From CAWCWK01 sp963842125 (lineage in GTDB: Bacteria; Pseudomonadota; Alphaproteobacteria; Rhizobiales; CAWCWK01), in NCBI GenBank assembly GCA_963842125.1, contig CAWJFE010000002.1:1-64000 (forward strand): 64,000 nucleotides of DNA. Reading direction: 5' to 3'. Positions 32,950-40,229 of this stretch are shown piece after piece. How positions within the stretch are numbered: the stretch's first letter is position 1; the number at the start of each line of letters is the position of its first letter. The notes under the pieces are model-generated. The model had not been told where the DNA came from and did no database searches. It worked only from the letters and a program-made list of their open reading frames with translations. The translations under genes were made by a program, and so were the position numbers.

Positions 32950-34146
32950 GTGAGCGGGCCCAAGCAGTCCCGCACGCCGGCCGGCGCCGCCGAGCTCGAC
33001 CTCAGTAAGTCGGCCCTGCGCGTCCTGATGAAGATCGGTGAGCACACCGACCGCGGGGGGCGGGGCTGGTGCACGCGCTCGGTCCGCCGAATGGCGGCCG
33101 AGCTCGGCTGCTCGGACCGCACCGTCCGCCGCGCCATCCGTGAGTTGCAGGACGCCGGGCTGCTCGTCGTGCGCGGCAACCTGAACAACGGCGGCGGCAC
33201 CGGGGCGTCGTCCTACCGGCTGACGCAGGCCTGCGGTCAGGGCGAGCTACCGCTCGACCATACCGCGCGACGCACCCTCTACGTCGATGGTCGACGGCGC
33301 GAACGCCCTGCCGGCGATCCGACGTCTCGTGCCCATCTCGCGGCCGAGGCGCGCGGGACGGTCGACCGTGATTGGGCCGATCTCGAGGAGCGACAGGGGT
33401 CCATTCTGTCAGGGGGGGGTGACAGTCCTTGTCCGGGGGGGATGACGGCCAGTGTCACCCCTTTTCAAACGAACCCTTCCAAACGTTCCGATCCTGACGG
33501 ATCGGCCCGTCCCGGGCAGGCGCGCGACGCGCGCGAGGAGAGCCGGGTTTCCAATCCTGGCTCGCCAACGCCTCCCGAACCAGAGAGCCGTCCGCCCCCC
33601 GACATCGTCGTCCTGCCGGCTTCGACGCCCGAGGAGCGCGAGGCCCGGAGGCTGGCCGAGGAGTCGACCATCGTGCCCGACGCCAAGACGACGCTGTTCC
33701 GCCAGGGACTGGCCTATCTCGCCGCCGCGACCGGCAAGCCGCCCGACCGGCTTCGCCCCCTGCTCGGCCGATGGCTGAAATCCACCGGCGACGACGCGGC
33801 CGCGCTCGTCGACCTGCTGAGCGGGGCACAGCGCGAGCGCGTCGCCGATCCGATCGCCTGGGTCGAGGCGCGGCTGCGCAGCCCGCCGAAGCGAGGCCGA
33901 GAGAGACCGCCGCCTGGAGGTTGGCGAGATCCACCGGAGATCGCCCGCGACCAGACGGTCGTGATGTTCCCGAACGTTCCCAAGCCGCCCCCGAAGGGCA
34001 AGCGAGGCCTGCATGCACGACCCCGAAAACCCGACCGACGCCGTAGCGCTGCGGCCGCCAACGCCGCCGCCTACGATCGCCTTGCCGCCCGACTCGGCCT
34101 GGCGGGTGCCGAGGATGTCCCAGGCGGCCGCGACGACGGTTCGTGA
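32950..34146 (+). CDS. Phage replication initiation protein, O-like, helix-turn-helix
   Basis: The protein has 398 residues from GTG 32950. The N-terminus LSKSALRVLMKIGEHTDRG ... RMAAELGCSDRTVRRAIRELQDAGLL is a winged helix as in replication initiators. A disordered middle part (about residues 110-240) is coded by a segment holding G7 and G8 runs and repeats TGTCA/TGACA that may be the origin. A helical C-terminus follows. Position, domains and a possible helicase-loader partner downstream support O-like replication. Confidence 0.7.
   Translation: MSGPKQSRTPAGAAELDLSKSALRVLMKIGEHTDRGGRGWCTRSVRRMAAELGCSDRTVRRAIRELQDAGLLVVRGNLNNGGGTGASSYRLTQACGQGELPLDHTARRTLYVDGRRRERPAGDPTSRAHLAAEARGTVDRDWADLEERQGSILSGGGDSPCPGGMTASVTPFQTNPSKRSDPDGSARPGQARDAREESRVSNPGSPTPPEPESRPPPDIVVLPASTPEEREARRLAEESTIVPDAKTTLFRQGLAYLAAATGKPPDRLRPLLGRWLKSTGDDAAALVDLLSGAQRERVADPIAWVEARLRSPPKRGRERPPPGGWRDPPEIARDQTVVMFPNVPKPPPKGKRGLHARPRKPDRRRSAAAANAAAYDRLAARLGLAGAEDVPGGRDDGS
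33391..33490. other. Candidate replication origin inside the O-like gene
   Basis: The segment holds CTGTCA-G8-TGACAG (33406-33425), repeated TGTCA/TGACA elements and a C4T4 run, followed by a relatively AT-rich stretch with aaacg repeats (about 33459-33490). Lambda-like phages place their origin in the O gene. Confidence 0.35.
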
Positions 34147-34603
34147 CGGCACGGTCCTGGTCGGCCACCGCCGGCAGTGGATCGCGCCGCCGAGCGCGGC
34201 GACGTTGGAGCTGCTGCGCCGCGAGGTCGGACGGCTCGAGTTCGTGCTCGGCCCGCCCGAGCCGGCCGAGACCTTGGCCGCCAGCCGCATGCTGACCAGC
34301 ACCTTCATTCTCGCCTTCCCGGCCAAGCGGCACGCGGCGGGTGAGGACGAGGAGATCGGCTTGGCCGCGCTTTGGTGCGAGGCGCTCGAGGGCTTGCCGA
34401 TCTGGTCGATCGAGGAGGCGCGCCGGCTGGTCGCGACGGGCCAGGCCGGCAAGCTCGGACAGCCCTTCGCGCCGACCTGCGCGGAGATGGCCGCGCTGGC
34501 CCGCCGGCTGATGACGCCCACGACGTGCGACCACAACCTGCTGCGCCGGGCGCTCGAGGTCATCCCCGCGCCGGCGCTCGCCGACGGGCGCGATCGAACT
34601 TAA
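34013..34603 (+). CDS. Phage protein, possible helicase-loader partner of the O-like protein
   Basis: The protein has 196 residues. GAGG lies 5 nt before ATG 34013, although the overlap with the O-like gene is then 134 bp; ATG 34115 is the alternative. Helical blocks are EFVLGPPEPAETLAASRML and ALWCEALEGLPIWSIEEARRLV. The placement resembles lambda P after O, but no P motif is recognised. Confidence 0.55.
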   Translation: MHDPENPTDAVALRPPTPPPTIALPPDSAWRVPRMSQAAATTVRDGTVLVGHRRQWIAPPSAATLELLRREVGRLEFVLGPPEPAETLAASRMLTSTFILAFPAKRHAAGEDEEIGLAALWCEALEGLPIWSIEEARRLVATGQAGKLGQPFAPTCAEMAALARRLMTPTTCDHNLLRRALEVIPAPALADGRDRT

Positions 34604-34666
34604 CCAAGGTGGACGAAGGGGCGGCGCGAATCGCGGCAGCTGGTGCGGACCTTCAGGAGACCCGCC

Positions 34667-34897
34667 ATGCACCACGCGACCGTCGATCCCGTTGCCGTCG
34701 ATCCCGTTGCCGTCGAGCTCGTCCGCCCGCTCGACGTGATCCGCGAGGACATCGCCGAGACGGCCACGGCCTTCGACTGCGCGCTCGAGGAATGGTGGCT
34801 GGGCACCCAGAGCGACGCCGTGTGGGATCGCATCTGCGCGCTGCGCGCGGAGCTGGCCGAGCTGCACGAGGAGATCGCCGGCCAGCCGATGCCGTGA
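34667..34897 (+). CDS. Small phage protein of unknown function
   Basis: The protein has 76 residues from ATG 34667 with AGGAGA 6 nt upstream. A duplicated VDPVA stretch at the N-terminus comes from a 15-bp tandem repeat. The rest is helical with a C-terminal heptad (LRAELAELHEEI). Function is unknown. Confidence 0.6.
   Translation: MHHATVDPVAVDPVAVELVRPLDVIREDIAETATAFDCALEEWWLGTQSDAVWDRICALRAELAELHEEIAGQPMP
34682..34711. repeat. 15-bp perfect tandem duplication
   Basis: gtcgatcccgttgcc is present at 34682-34696 and again at 34697-34711. The duplication is in frame and gives VDPVA twice. Confidence 0.9.
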
Positions 34898-34898
34898 A

Positions 34899-35336
34899 GT
34901 GGTCTGGTCGCATCGCCGGACCTGGCCGGACGGTCGCGAGGACGACCGATCGGTGTGCTGCGAGGAGATCGCGGTCGGGCGGATCGAACGCATTCCGCAC
35001 GGACCCTCCGAGGGGCGTTGGCAGTGGAGCTGCTACGCCGGCGGTCCAAGCACCAGCGGCACCGTCGAGACGAGAGACGAAGCCCTTGCGTGCGTGCGGG
35101 CGCACTGGCTCTCCCGAGACGAGGCTTGGCGCGCGCGGTGGATCGAGGACCGCCGCCGGCACGAGGCGGCGTCCTGGTTCCCGAGCCGTGGGGAGACCCA
35201 GCCGACGCCCGATGAGATCGACGCACGCGTGGCCGCTGCCCTCGCGCGCGTCCGCCGCCGGTTCGGCCTGAGCCTGAACGCAGAAAAGGCGCCCCGCGCG
35301 CCCGATCCCGAGGGACCGGACGGCGGGGCGCCGTGA
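34899..35336 (+). CDS. Phage protein of unknown function
   Basis: The protein has 145 residues from GTG 34899. Beta-rich start (VWSHRRTWPDGREDD, GRWQWSCYAGGPS), then a helix-rich part (RRRHEAASWF, EIDARVAAALARVRRRFG). Aromatic-rich phage proteins of this type are conserved but have no known role. It is the last gene of the rightward operon and ends inside a hairpin that serves the opposite strand. Confidence 0.6.
   Translation: MVWSHRRTWPDGREDDRSVCCEEIAVGRIERIPHGPSEGRWQWSCYAGGPSTSGTVETRDEALACVRAHWLSRDEAWRARWIEDRRRHEAASWFPSRGETQPTPDEIDARVAAALARVRRRFGLSLNAEKAPRAPDPEGPDGGAP
35284..35332 (-). terminator. Terminator of the leftward late operon
   Basis: GGCGCCCCGC (35288-35297) pairs with GCGGGGCGCC (35323-35332). 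On the minus strand the stem is followed by TTTT (35287-35284). It sits just after the last late gene (stop 35364) and at the end of the early operon, so the two operons meet here. Confidence 0.75.
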
Positions 35337-35363
35337 TCTGAAATGCAAGCGTCGCTGGGACGG

Positions 35364-35624
35364 TCAGCCGGGGCCGGCCCGCGGCGTCGGAAGGCGCACC
35401 GGCCGCGTGACCATCGTCGCCTCGCACAACCGGCCGACGACCTTGCCGCCGCGCACGATCGGAATGCAGGTCGAGGCGACCTCCAGTGCGACGCGCCCGC
35501 GCGGATCGATCGCCGAGCGCGCCTGACCCGTAAAGAGGACGAAGGCGAGCAGGCACACGCCGACCACCTGGAGGGCTGCCCAAGCGCAGGTGCGCCAGCG
35601 GTGCGGGTCGGGCTCGAACGTCAT
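35364..35624 (-). CDS. Small membrane protein, late operon end
   Basis: The protein has 86 residues with one membrane segment (AWAALQVVGVCLLAFVLF). A beta-rich part containing two cysteines (STCIPIVRGGKVVGRLCEA) follows. The preceding gene overlaps it by 4 bp. Given the lysis cassette upstream it may belong to the spanin or holin group, but the sequence does not show this clearly. Confidence 0.55.
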   Translation of the reverse strand: MTFEPDPHRWRTCAWAALQVVGVCLLAFVLFTGQARSAIDPRGRVALEVASTCIPIVRGGKVVGRLCEATMVTRPVRLPTPRAGPG

Positions 35625-36079
35625 GACGGGCTCTCCGGTGCCGACACGACGGTCGTCGGGTAGCGGTACGGGGTGACCCAGAGCCGGTGGCAGCGGTAGC
35701 CGAGCTCGGCTTGGATCGTCAGCGGCGCCCGGGCGTCGGGCGGCAGATCGGCATACGAGGTGAGGTCGAAGGCCTCCGGCCGCGGTACGCGCGCGATCGG
35801 CGACTTGAACCGGAGCGGGTAGCCGTCGCCGTCCGCGTCGACCGCCCTGATCTCGCGCTGTACGGCGCGGCAGTCCCGCGCCTTACGGCCGCGCTGGTGG
35901 GAGACGATCCGGTTGCCCTCGATGCGGAACCGCACGTCGTGCTCGACGACGATGGGTGCGGCCCAAGCCTCGAGCTCGGGCAGCGCCGGCCAGACCATCA
36001 TCAGGAAGGCGACGGGCGCGAGGGCGGCGAGCACGAGCGAGGGCAGGCGGTCGCGATGGCGGTAGGGCGCTCTAGACAC
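35621..36079 (-). CDS. Membrane-anchored phage protein of unknown function
   Basis: The protein has 152 residues from GTG 36079. LPSLVLAALAPVAFLMMVW is an N-terminal anchor, and the rest faces outward. The middle has VEHDVRFRIEGNRIVSHQ and two Cys (DCRAV, YRCHRLW). It overlaps both neighbours. Its place after the holin suggests a lysis or envelope role. Confidence 0.55.
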   Translation of the reverse strand: MSRAPYRHRDRLPSLVLAALAPVAFLMMVWPALPELEAWAAPIVVEHDVRFRIEGNRIVSHQRGRKARDCRAVQREIRAVDADGDGYPLRFKSPIARVPRPEAFDLTSYADLPPDARAPLTIQAELGYRCHRLWVTPYRYPTTVVSAPESPS

Positions 36080-36305
36080 CGGCGAACCCTCCGTCCATCG
36101 CGAACTTGACGATGCCGCCCAGGATGCCGCCGACCAGCAGCATTACCGCCCAGCGCACGTGGCCATTGATCCGCTCGATCGCCTTGTCGAGACGATCGAA
36201 GCGTTGGTCCATGTGCGCCTTGTCGCTGAGCGCGACGGCGGCGCTGGTCTCCAGCGTGGCGACCCGGCGCTCGAGCGCGCGCAGGTCGGCCGAGACGTCC
36301 GTCAT
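36072..36305 (-). CDS. XhlA-like small membrane protein
   Basis: The protein has 77 residues. The N-terminal coiled coil (ADLRALERRVATLET ... FDRLDKAIERINGHV) and C-terminal membrane segment RWAVMLLVGGILGGIVKFAM are in the layout of hemolysin XhlA, a holin accessory. It overlaps its neighbours by 4 and 8 bp in the lysis cluster. Confidence 0.65.
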   Translation of the reverse strand: MTDVSADLRALERRVATLETSAAVALSDKAHMDQRFDRLDKAIERINGHVRWAVMLLVGGILGGIVKFAMDGGFAGV

Positions 36306-36511
36306 GACGGAGCCTCCGTTCCGGTATCGCCGTCATCCTCGAGCGGCGCCAGCCAGTGCGCGGCCTCCGCGTCGATCGCATCGCGCTGCGCCTGGGTGAC
36401 GCCGGCGACATCCTCGCCGCGCAGCAGCGCCTTGACGGTCGGCACGTCAGTGTCGCCGGCCTCGGCGAGCGACGACCAGACGCCGGGCTGGATCATGTCT
36501 TCGAGCGTCAT
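36302..36511 (-). CDS. Small phage protein of unknown function
   Basis: The protein has 69 residues, acidic and mostly helical (VPTVKALLRGEDVAGVTQAQRDAIDAEA). Overlapping both the holin and XhlA-like genes by 4 bp, it is certainly in the lysis operon. Role unknown. Confidence 0.55.
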   Translation of the reverse strand: MTLEDMIQPGVWSSLAEAGDTDVPTVKALLRGEDVAGVTQAQRDAIDAEAAHWLAPLEDDGDTGTEAPS

Positions 36512-37023
36512 GGCTCGTCCTTTCGCTTGTCGACGAGGGAGCGCAGCGCGCCGTAGCCGGTGATGAAGCCGAAGGCGCCGAGCGCCAGGGTCTGGACGAA
36601 GCCGGCGCCGGCGAAGAGCGCGAAGCCCTCGGGGTCGGTGAAGGCGAGGACGATCGCGGCGACCGCCATGACGATCAGCAGCACGACCATCGCGAGGCTG
36701 GCGAGCGGCCGCCAGATGCGTGTCAGGAGGCCGGGCGCCACCATCTCGGCGCGGACGGTCCGCCCGCGCTCCTCGGCCAGCCCGAGCTCGACGGCGGCCA
36801 GCTCCGTCTCCGTCGCGATCATCGCGCCTTCCAGGAGGTCGGGATCGTCGTCGGCAAGATCGGGCAGGGCCTCGGCCGGCACGCCGGCCTTGCGCGCGAT
36901 GGCGTCGATCACGCCCTCGCCGATGTCGGCGGCCGTCCCGCCGACCTGCTGGCGCAAGATGCGCGCGAGCAGCGTCGCTCCGATCTCGGTGGCGATCGGG
37001 ATCAGGATTGAGGTCAGGGACAT
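36508..37023 (-). CDS. Holin, GTA_holin_3TM-like
   Basis: The protein has 171 residues from ATG 37023. The N-terminal half is amphipathic (SILIPIATEIGATLLARILRQQ), a middle part is acidic, and the C-terminal half has two or three membrane segments (MVVLLIVMAVAAIVLAFT, FVQTLALGAFGFITGYGAL). This matches the three-TM holin family named from gene transfer agents of alphaproteobacteria. It makes the inner-membrane lesion at lysis. The endolysin is one base upstream. Confidence 0.8.
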   Translation of the reverse strand: MSLTSILIPIATEIGATLLARILRQQVGGTAADIGEGVIDAIARKAGVPAEALPDLADDDPDLLEGAMIATETELAAVELGLAEERGRTVRAEMVAPGLLTRIWRPLASLAMVVLLIVMAVAAIVLAFTDPEGFALFAGAGFVQTLALGAFGFITGYGALRSLVDKRKDEP

Positions 37024-37024
37024 G

Positions 37025-38098
37025 TCAGAGCCTGCGGGCGAGGGCGGCCAAGGAGGCGGCGATGTCGGCGCGGTAGCGCCAGGCGAGGTAGGCGAGCGTG
37101 GCCAGCACGACGGCGCCGCCGGCGAGCGCGATCCAGCCACCGAAACCCCAGCCTTCGGCCGCGACCATCGCCGCGCCGCCGCCCGCGATCACGCCTCCGG
37201 TCGCCGTCTTCGTTGCCGCGCTCGCGCGCTCTTCGGTGGGCGCGGGCGGTGCGGCGGGTTCCGCTTCGTCCAGCGCGTTCGAGAGGGCAGCGAACGTCTG
37301 CGGGCCGGCCTTACCGTCGACGCGAATGCCGGCGGCGGCCTGGAAGGCCTTGGTCGCCGTCTCGGTCTCGTGGCCGAAGACGCCATCCGCGCCGGTCGGC
37401 ATCAGGGCGCCATGGCCGGCCGCGATCAGGTCGTCCTGGTAGCGGGCGACCGAGCCGCCCCCCTCGCCGCGCTCCAGCATGCCGTCGGCCATCGCGTCGT
37501 CGATCGCGACGATCTCGACCGGCGTAGGCCCGTCCTTGCGGGCGTTCGCGACGCCCTCGAACAGCTTGGCGGGATCGATTAGCACGCCGTCGATCGGCCG
37601 GCGCCGCGCGTTCGTGCGCCGGTAGAGCAGCATGCGCGAGAGTTTGCCGTAATCGCCACGCTCCAGGAGCGCGCGCTCGGCCTCGCGGCGGTGCGTTAGC
37701 CCCTTCATCACGCGCCCGCCAGCTTTGTTCCACAACAGGAGGCGCGGACCAGCAGCCTTCGCGCCGCTGCGGTTGAACCGCTTGGCGACGCTCGACCGGG
37801 CGAAGTTGGCAGGCCCCACGTTGTAACAGAACGAGACCAGCGCATCGAACTCGTGCTGGCACATTGGGCGCGTGATGACGCGCAGGACCGCCTGCTCGTA
37901 CTGCGTCAGGTCGGCCGTAAAGATGGCCGCGATCCGCGCCAGCGACCAAGGCTGGCTGATCCAGCTCACCACCGGCGGCCCGGCGCGAAAGGTGTGGCCG
38001 ATGCCCTGCGTCGGAACGCCGATGCCGTCGTCATAGGGCACGGTGACCGCCGCTTCGTCGCGGGCGATCGCCATGCGCCCCTTGAGGGAGGTGCGCAT
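37025..38098 (-). CDS. Endolysin: GH24 muramidase with peptidoglycan-binding domain and C-terminal membrane part
   Basis: The protein has 357 residues. The N-terminal GH24 lysozyme has candidate triad Glu 15, Asp 23/24 and Thr 36 (DEAAVTVPYDDGIGVPTQGIGHT region) and later FDALVSFCYNVGPANF. A peptidoglycan-binding repeat spans about 223-276 (GADGVFGHETETATKAFQAAAG). An Ala/Pro linker precedes a Gly/Ala-rich membrane part (GGWIALAGGAVVLATLAYLAW, about 323-343). The enzyme cuts the glycan strands at lysis. The membrane part is uncommon for a GH24 endolysin. Confidence 0.85.
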   Translation of the reverse strand: MRTSLKGRMAIARDEAAVTVPYDDGIGVPTQGIGHTFRAGPPVVSWISQPWSLARIAAIFTADLTQYEQAVLRVITRPMCQHEFDALVSFCYNVGPANFARSSVAKRFNRSGAKAAGPRLLLWNKAGGRVMKGLTHRREAERALLERGDYGKLSRMLLYRRTNARRRPIDGVLIDPAKLFEGVANARKDGPTPVEIVAIDDAMADGMLERGEGGGSVARYQDDLIAAGHGALMPTGADGVFGHETETATKAFQAAAGIRVDGKAGPQTFAALSNALDEAEPAAPPAPTEERASAATKTATGGVIAGGGAAMVAAEGWGFGGWIALAGGAVVLATLAYLAWRYRADIAASLAALARRL

Positions 38099-38150
38099 CG
38101 TCTGTCTCCGGTCGTGTTGGGGTGCAGCCTCAAAGGCCGCGTTCGTGGGC

Positions 38151-38963
38151 TCAGGGCCCGGTGACGATCAGCTCGCGCGCGGGCGTGCCCTTGCCGCCGC
38201 TGATCGAGTAGGTGAGCGACGCCTCGTCGAGCGCGAAGCCGGCGAAGGTCTCGCGCGTTTCGGGGCGATCGTTGATGGAGAGGATGAACCGCCCCTTCAG
38301 GCGGCGCAGCCGGTCCGCCATTTCGGCGTACATCGATCGCTCGAAGAGGCCGTCGCCGTAGTCCGTCTCGCCCCCGAAATACGGCGGGTCGAGATAGAAC
38401 AGCATGCCCGGCCGGTCGTAGCGCTCGAGGAACCGCTGCCAGGGCAGCTGCTCGATGACCACGCCGGCCAGGCGCTCGTGCACGTCGGCCAGCACCGGCT
38501 CTAGCCGGGTCAGGTTGAAGCGCGCCGACTGGCTGGAATCGACGCCGAAGTTTCGGCCTGAGACTTTCCCGCCGAAGGCCAACTTCTGCAGGTAGACGAA
38601 CCGCGCGGCGCGCTCGAGGTCCGTCAGGCTGTCCGCCGGCGTGGCGACCAGCCGCTCGTAGTGCGCCCGGCTCGTCACCTGGAAGCGCATCGTGTCCATC
38701 AGCTGCGGATAGTGCCGCTGAAGGATCCGGAAGAGGTTCGCCACGTCGCCCGCGAGGTCGTTAATGACCTCGACCTTCGGGCGTGCGCGGCGTTTCAGGA
38801 ACACGCCGCCCATGCCGAGGAATACCTCGGCGTAGCCGGTATGCGGGGTCTGCTCGATCAGCGCGACGAGCCGCGCCGAGAGTCGGCGCTTGCCGCCTAG
38901 ATAGGGTGCCGGCGGGCGCACCGGTGCAACTGGCTCGAGCCCATCATGTTCATCAAAGGTCAA
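38151..38963 (-). CDS. dam: DNA adenine methylase, Dam-type
   Basis: The protein has 270 residues. The D12 class motifs are YLGGKRRL (21-28), AEVFLGMGGVFL and DPPY (192-195). It methylates adenine in a short site, usually GATC. No ATG is in a good place; a TTG at 38963 is the likeliest start. The position between tail and lysis genes suggests late expression and protection of packaged DNA. Confidence 0.9.
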   Translation of the reverse strand: MTFDEHDGLEPVAPVRPPAPYLGGKRRLSARLVALIEQTPHTGYAEVFLGMGGVFLKRRARPKVEVINDLAGDVANLFRILQRHYPQLMDTMRFQVTSRAHYERLVATPADSLTDLERAARFVYLQKLAFGGKVSGRNFGVDSSQSARFNLTRLEPVLADVHERLAGVVIEQLPWQRFLERYDRPGMLFYLDPPYFGGETDYGDGLFERSMYAEMADRLRRLKGRFILSINDRPETRETFAGFALDEASLTYSISGGKGTPARELIVTGP

Positions 38964-39147
38964 CGTTGCCGCGTGCCGAATCGCACGAACTTCGAGCGGC
39001 TCGGGTCAGCCGAGCCGGAGTGACGATTGCCCTGATCGTCCGACGGGACCCGAGTTGGTCCTTGGCCCGTCGCCGCCGGTAGACCGGCGGGCTTCGGCTC
39101 ACTCGAGCCGTTTTCTTGATCGTGTTTTGACTTGGGACTTTCGTCCG

Positions 39148-39636
39148 CTAAGCGGCCAGCGGCGCCGTCTTCGCCGGCGTCGCCTTGAAGGTCTCCCCGG
39201 CCGGGCGGATCGTCAGGCCCGCGATCGTCGGCAGCGACGTGCCGGCGTCGAGCACCGCCTTGGCGATGACCGAGCGCTTGGTCCGGACGAAGCGCTCCGC
39301 GTCGAGCGTCTCGAGCGCGTCGAGCACCGCCGGCTCGTCCTCGGCCGAGATCTCGACGCGTGGCTGGCCCTTGCGCCAGGCAAGCGTGCCCGAGGGCAGC
39401 TTGACCGACGCCTTGTCGCCAGCGAGCTCGGGGCGATGCGTGTCGGCATAGGCCTGGATCTCGGCGAGGAGCGCCGCGTGACGGTCGGCCAGCGGCTGCA
39501 CGAGCGAGGCGCCGGCGGCGGTCTCGCGTGCGACGCGCTCCTCGACCTCGGTCTCGATCGCGCGCATGTCGCGCTCCAGCTCGCCTAGGCGTGAGAGCGC
39601 AGCGACCAGCGCGTCTCGGCTGTCGATGGACGTCAT
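39148..39636 (-). CDS. Mu Gam-like host-nuclease inhibitor
   Basis: The protein has 162 residues from ATG 39636 after a strong AGGAGG. A long N-terminal helix pair (VAALSRLGELERDMRAIETEVEERV) is followed by KLPSGTLAWRKG and the C-terminal half RFVRTKRSVIAKAVLDAG, the Gam pattern. Mu Gam binds DNA ends and blocks RecBCD-type exonucleases. It sits with late genes here, which is unusual for a protein expected early. Confidence 0.75.
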   Translation of the reverse strand: MTSIDSRDALVAALSRLGELERDMRAIETEVEERVARETAAGASLVQPLADRHAALLAEIQAYADTHRPELAGDKASVKLPSGTLAWRKGQPRVEISAEDEPAVLDALETLDAERFVRTKRSVIAKAVLDAGTSLPTIAGLTIRPAGETFKATPAKTAPLAA

Positions 39637-39659
39637 GCCGTCCTCCTGTCTTTTGTGGT

Positions 39660-40229
39660 TCAGCCGCCGATTGCGCGCAGCAGCTCGAATTCGAGTCGCT
39701 CCAACACGGCCCGGTCGGCCGTGGTGAAGAAGGTCGAGGCGCTCTCGTCGCGCACCATTTCGACCGGGATCGCGGGGCCGTAGAGCACCTCAATCGGCAA
39801 TCGGGCCCGCCCCTCGCGGCGGAACGCGTCCTGGCTGCCGTCGGGCATCGTTGCCAGGAACGCCCCGTCGAAGGTCGTGCGCCGTCCCCAGGGCGACGCT
39901 GTCACGCCGTCCGGCCCCTGGACCGGCGCGAACTCCTTCAGCGTCGTGTAGCTGTCGCGTCCGATGATGCGGAACTCGCCGGCGGCGAAGCGCCGCTGAG
40001 AAGAGAGCGCCTGCGACACCCGACGAGCTTTCAGGCCCGTCTGGGCGGCAACGGCCCGCTTGACGGCCGTGTTGACCTTGCCCCCGCCGTGCACGACCGC
40101 GCGGTACTGCGCGCGCTTGACCGTGGTCGGGTCCAGGCTGTCCATCAGCGCCTGCGCGGCGCGGGTGATCTGGCTGGCGTCATAGGAGAGCTCCACGGAC
40201 CGGGCCTCAGCGCTCGTCGCGTCCGGCAC
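39660..40229 (-). CDS. Minor tail protein Z-like
   Basis: The protein has 189 residues from a GTG that overlaps the end of gene D by 23 bp. VELSYDASQITRAAQALMDSL, AVKRAVAAQTGLKARRVSQAL and the end IPVEMV match the prophage minor tail Z family, thought to sit at the tail tip or connector. The role is inferred from the family and the neighbourhood. Confidence 0.7.
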   Translation of the reverse strand: MPDATSAEARSVELSYDASQITRAAQALMDSLDPTTVKRAQYRAVVHGGGKVNTAVKRAVAAQTGLKARRVSQALSSQRRFAAGEFRIIGRDSYTTLKEFAPVQGPDGVTASPWGRRTTFDGAFLATMPDGSQDAFRREGRARLPIEVLYGPAIPVEMVRDESASTFFTTADRAVLERLEFELLRAIGG

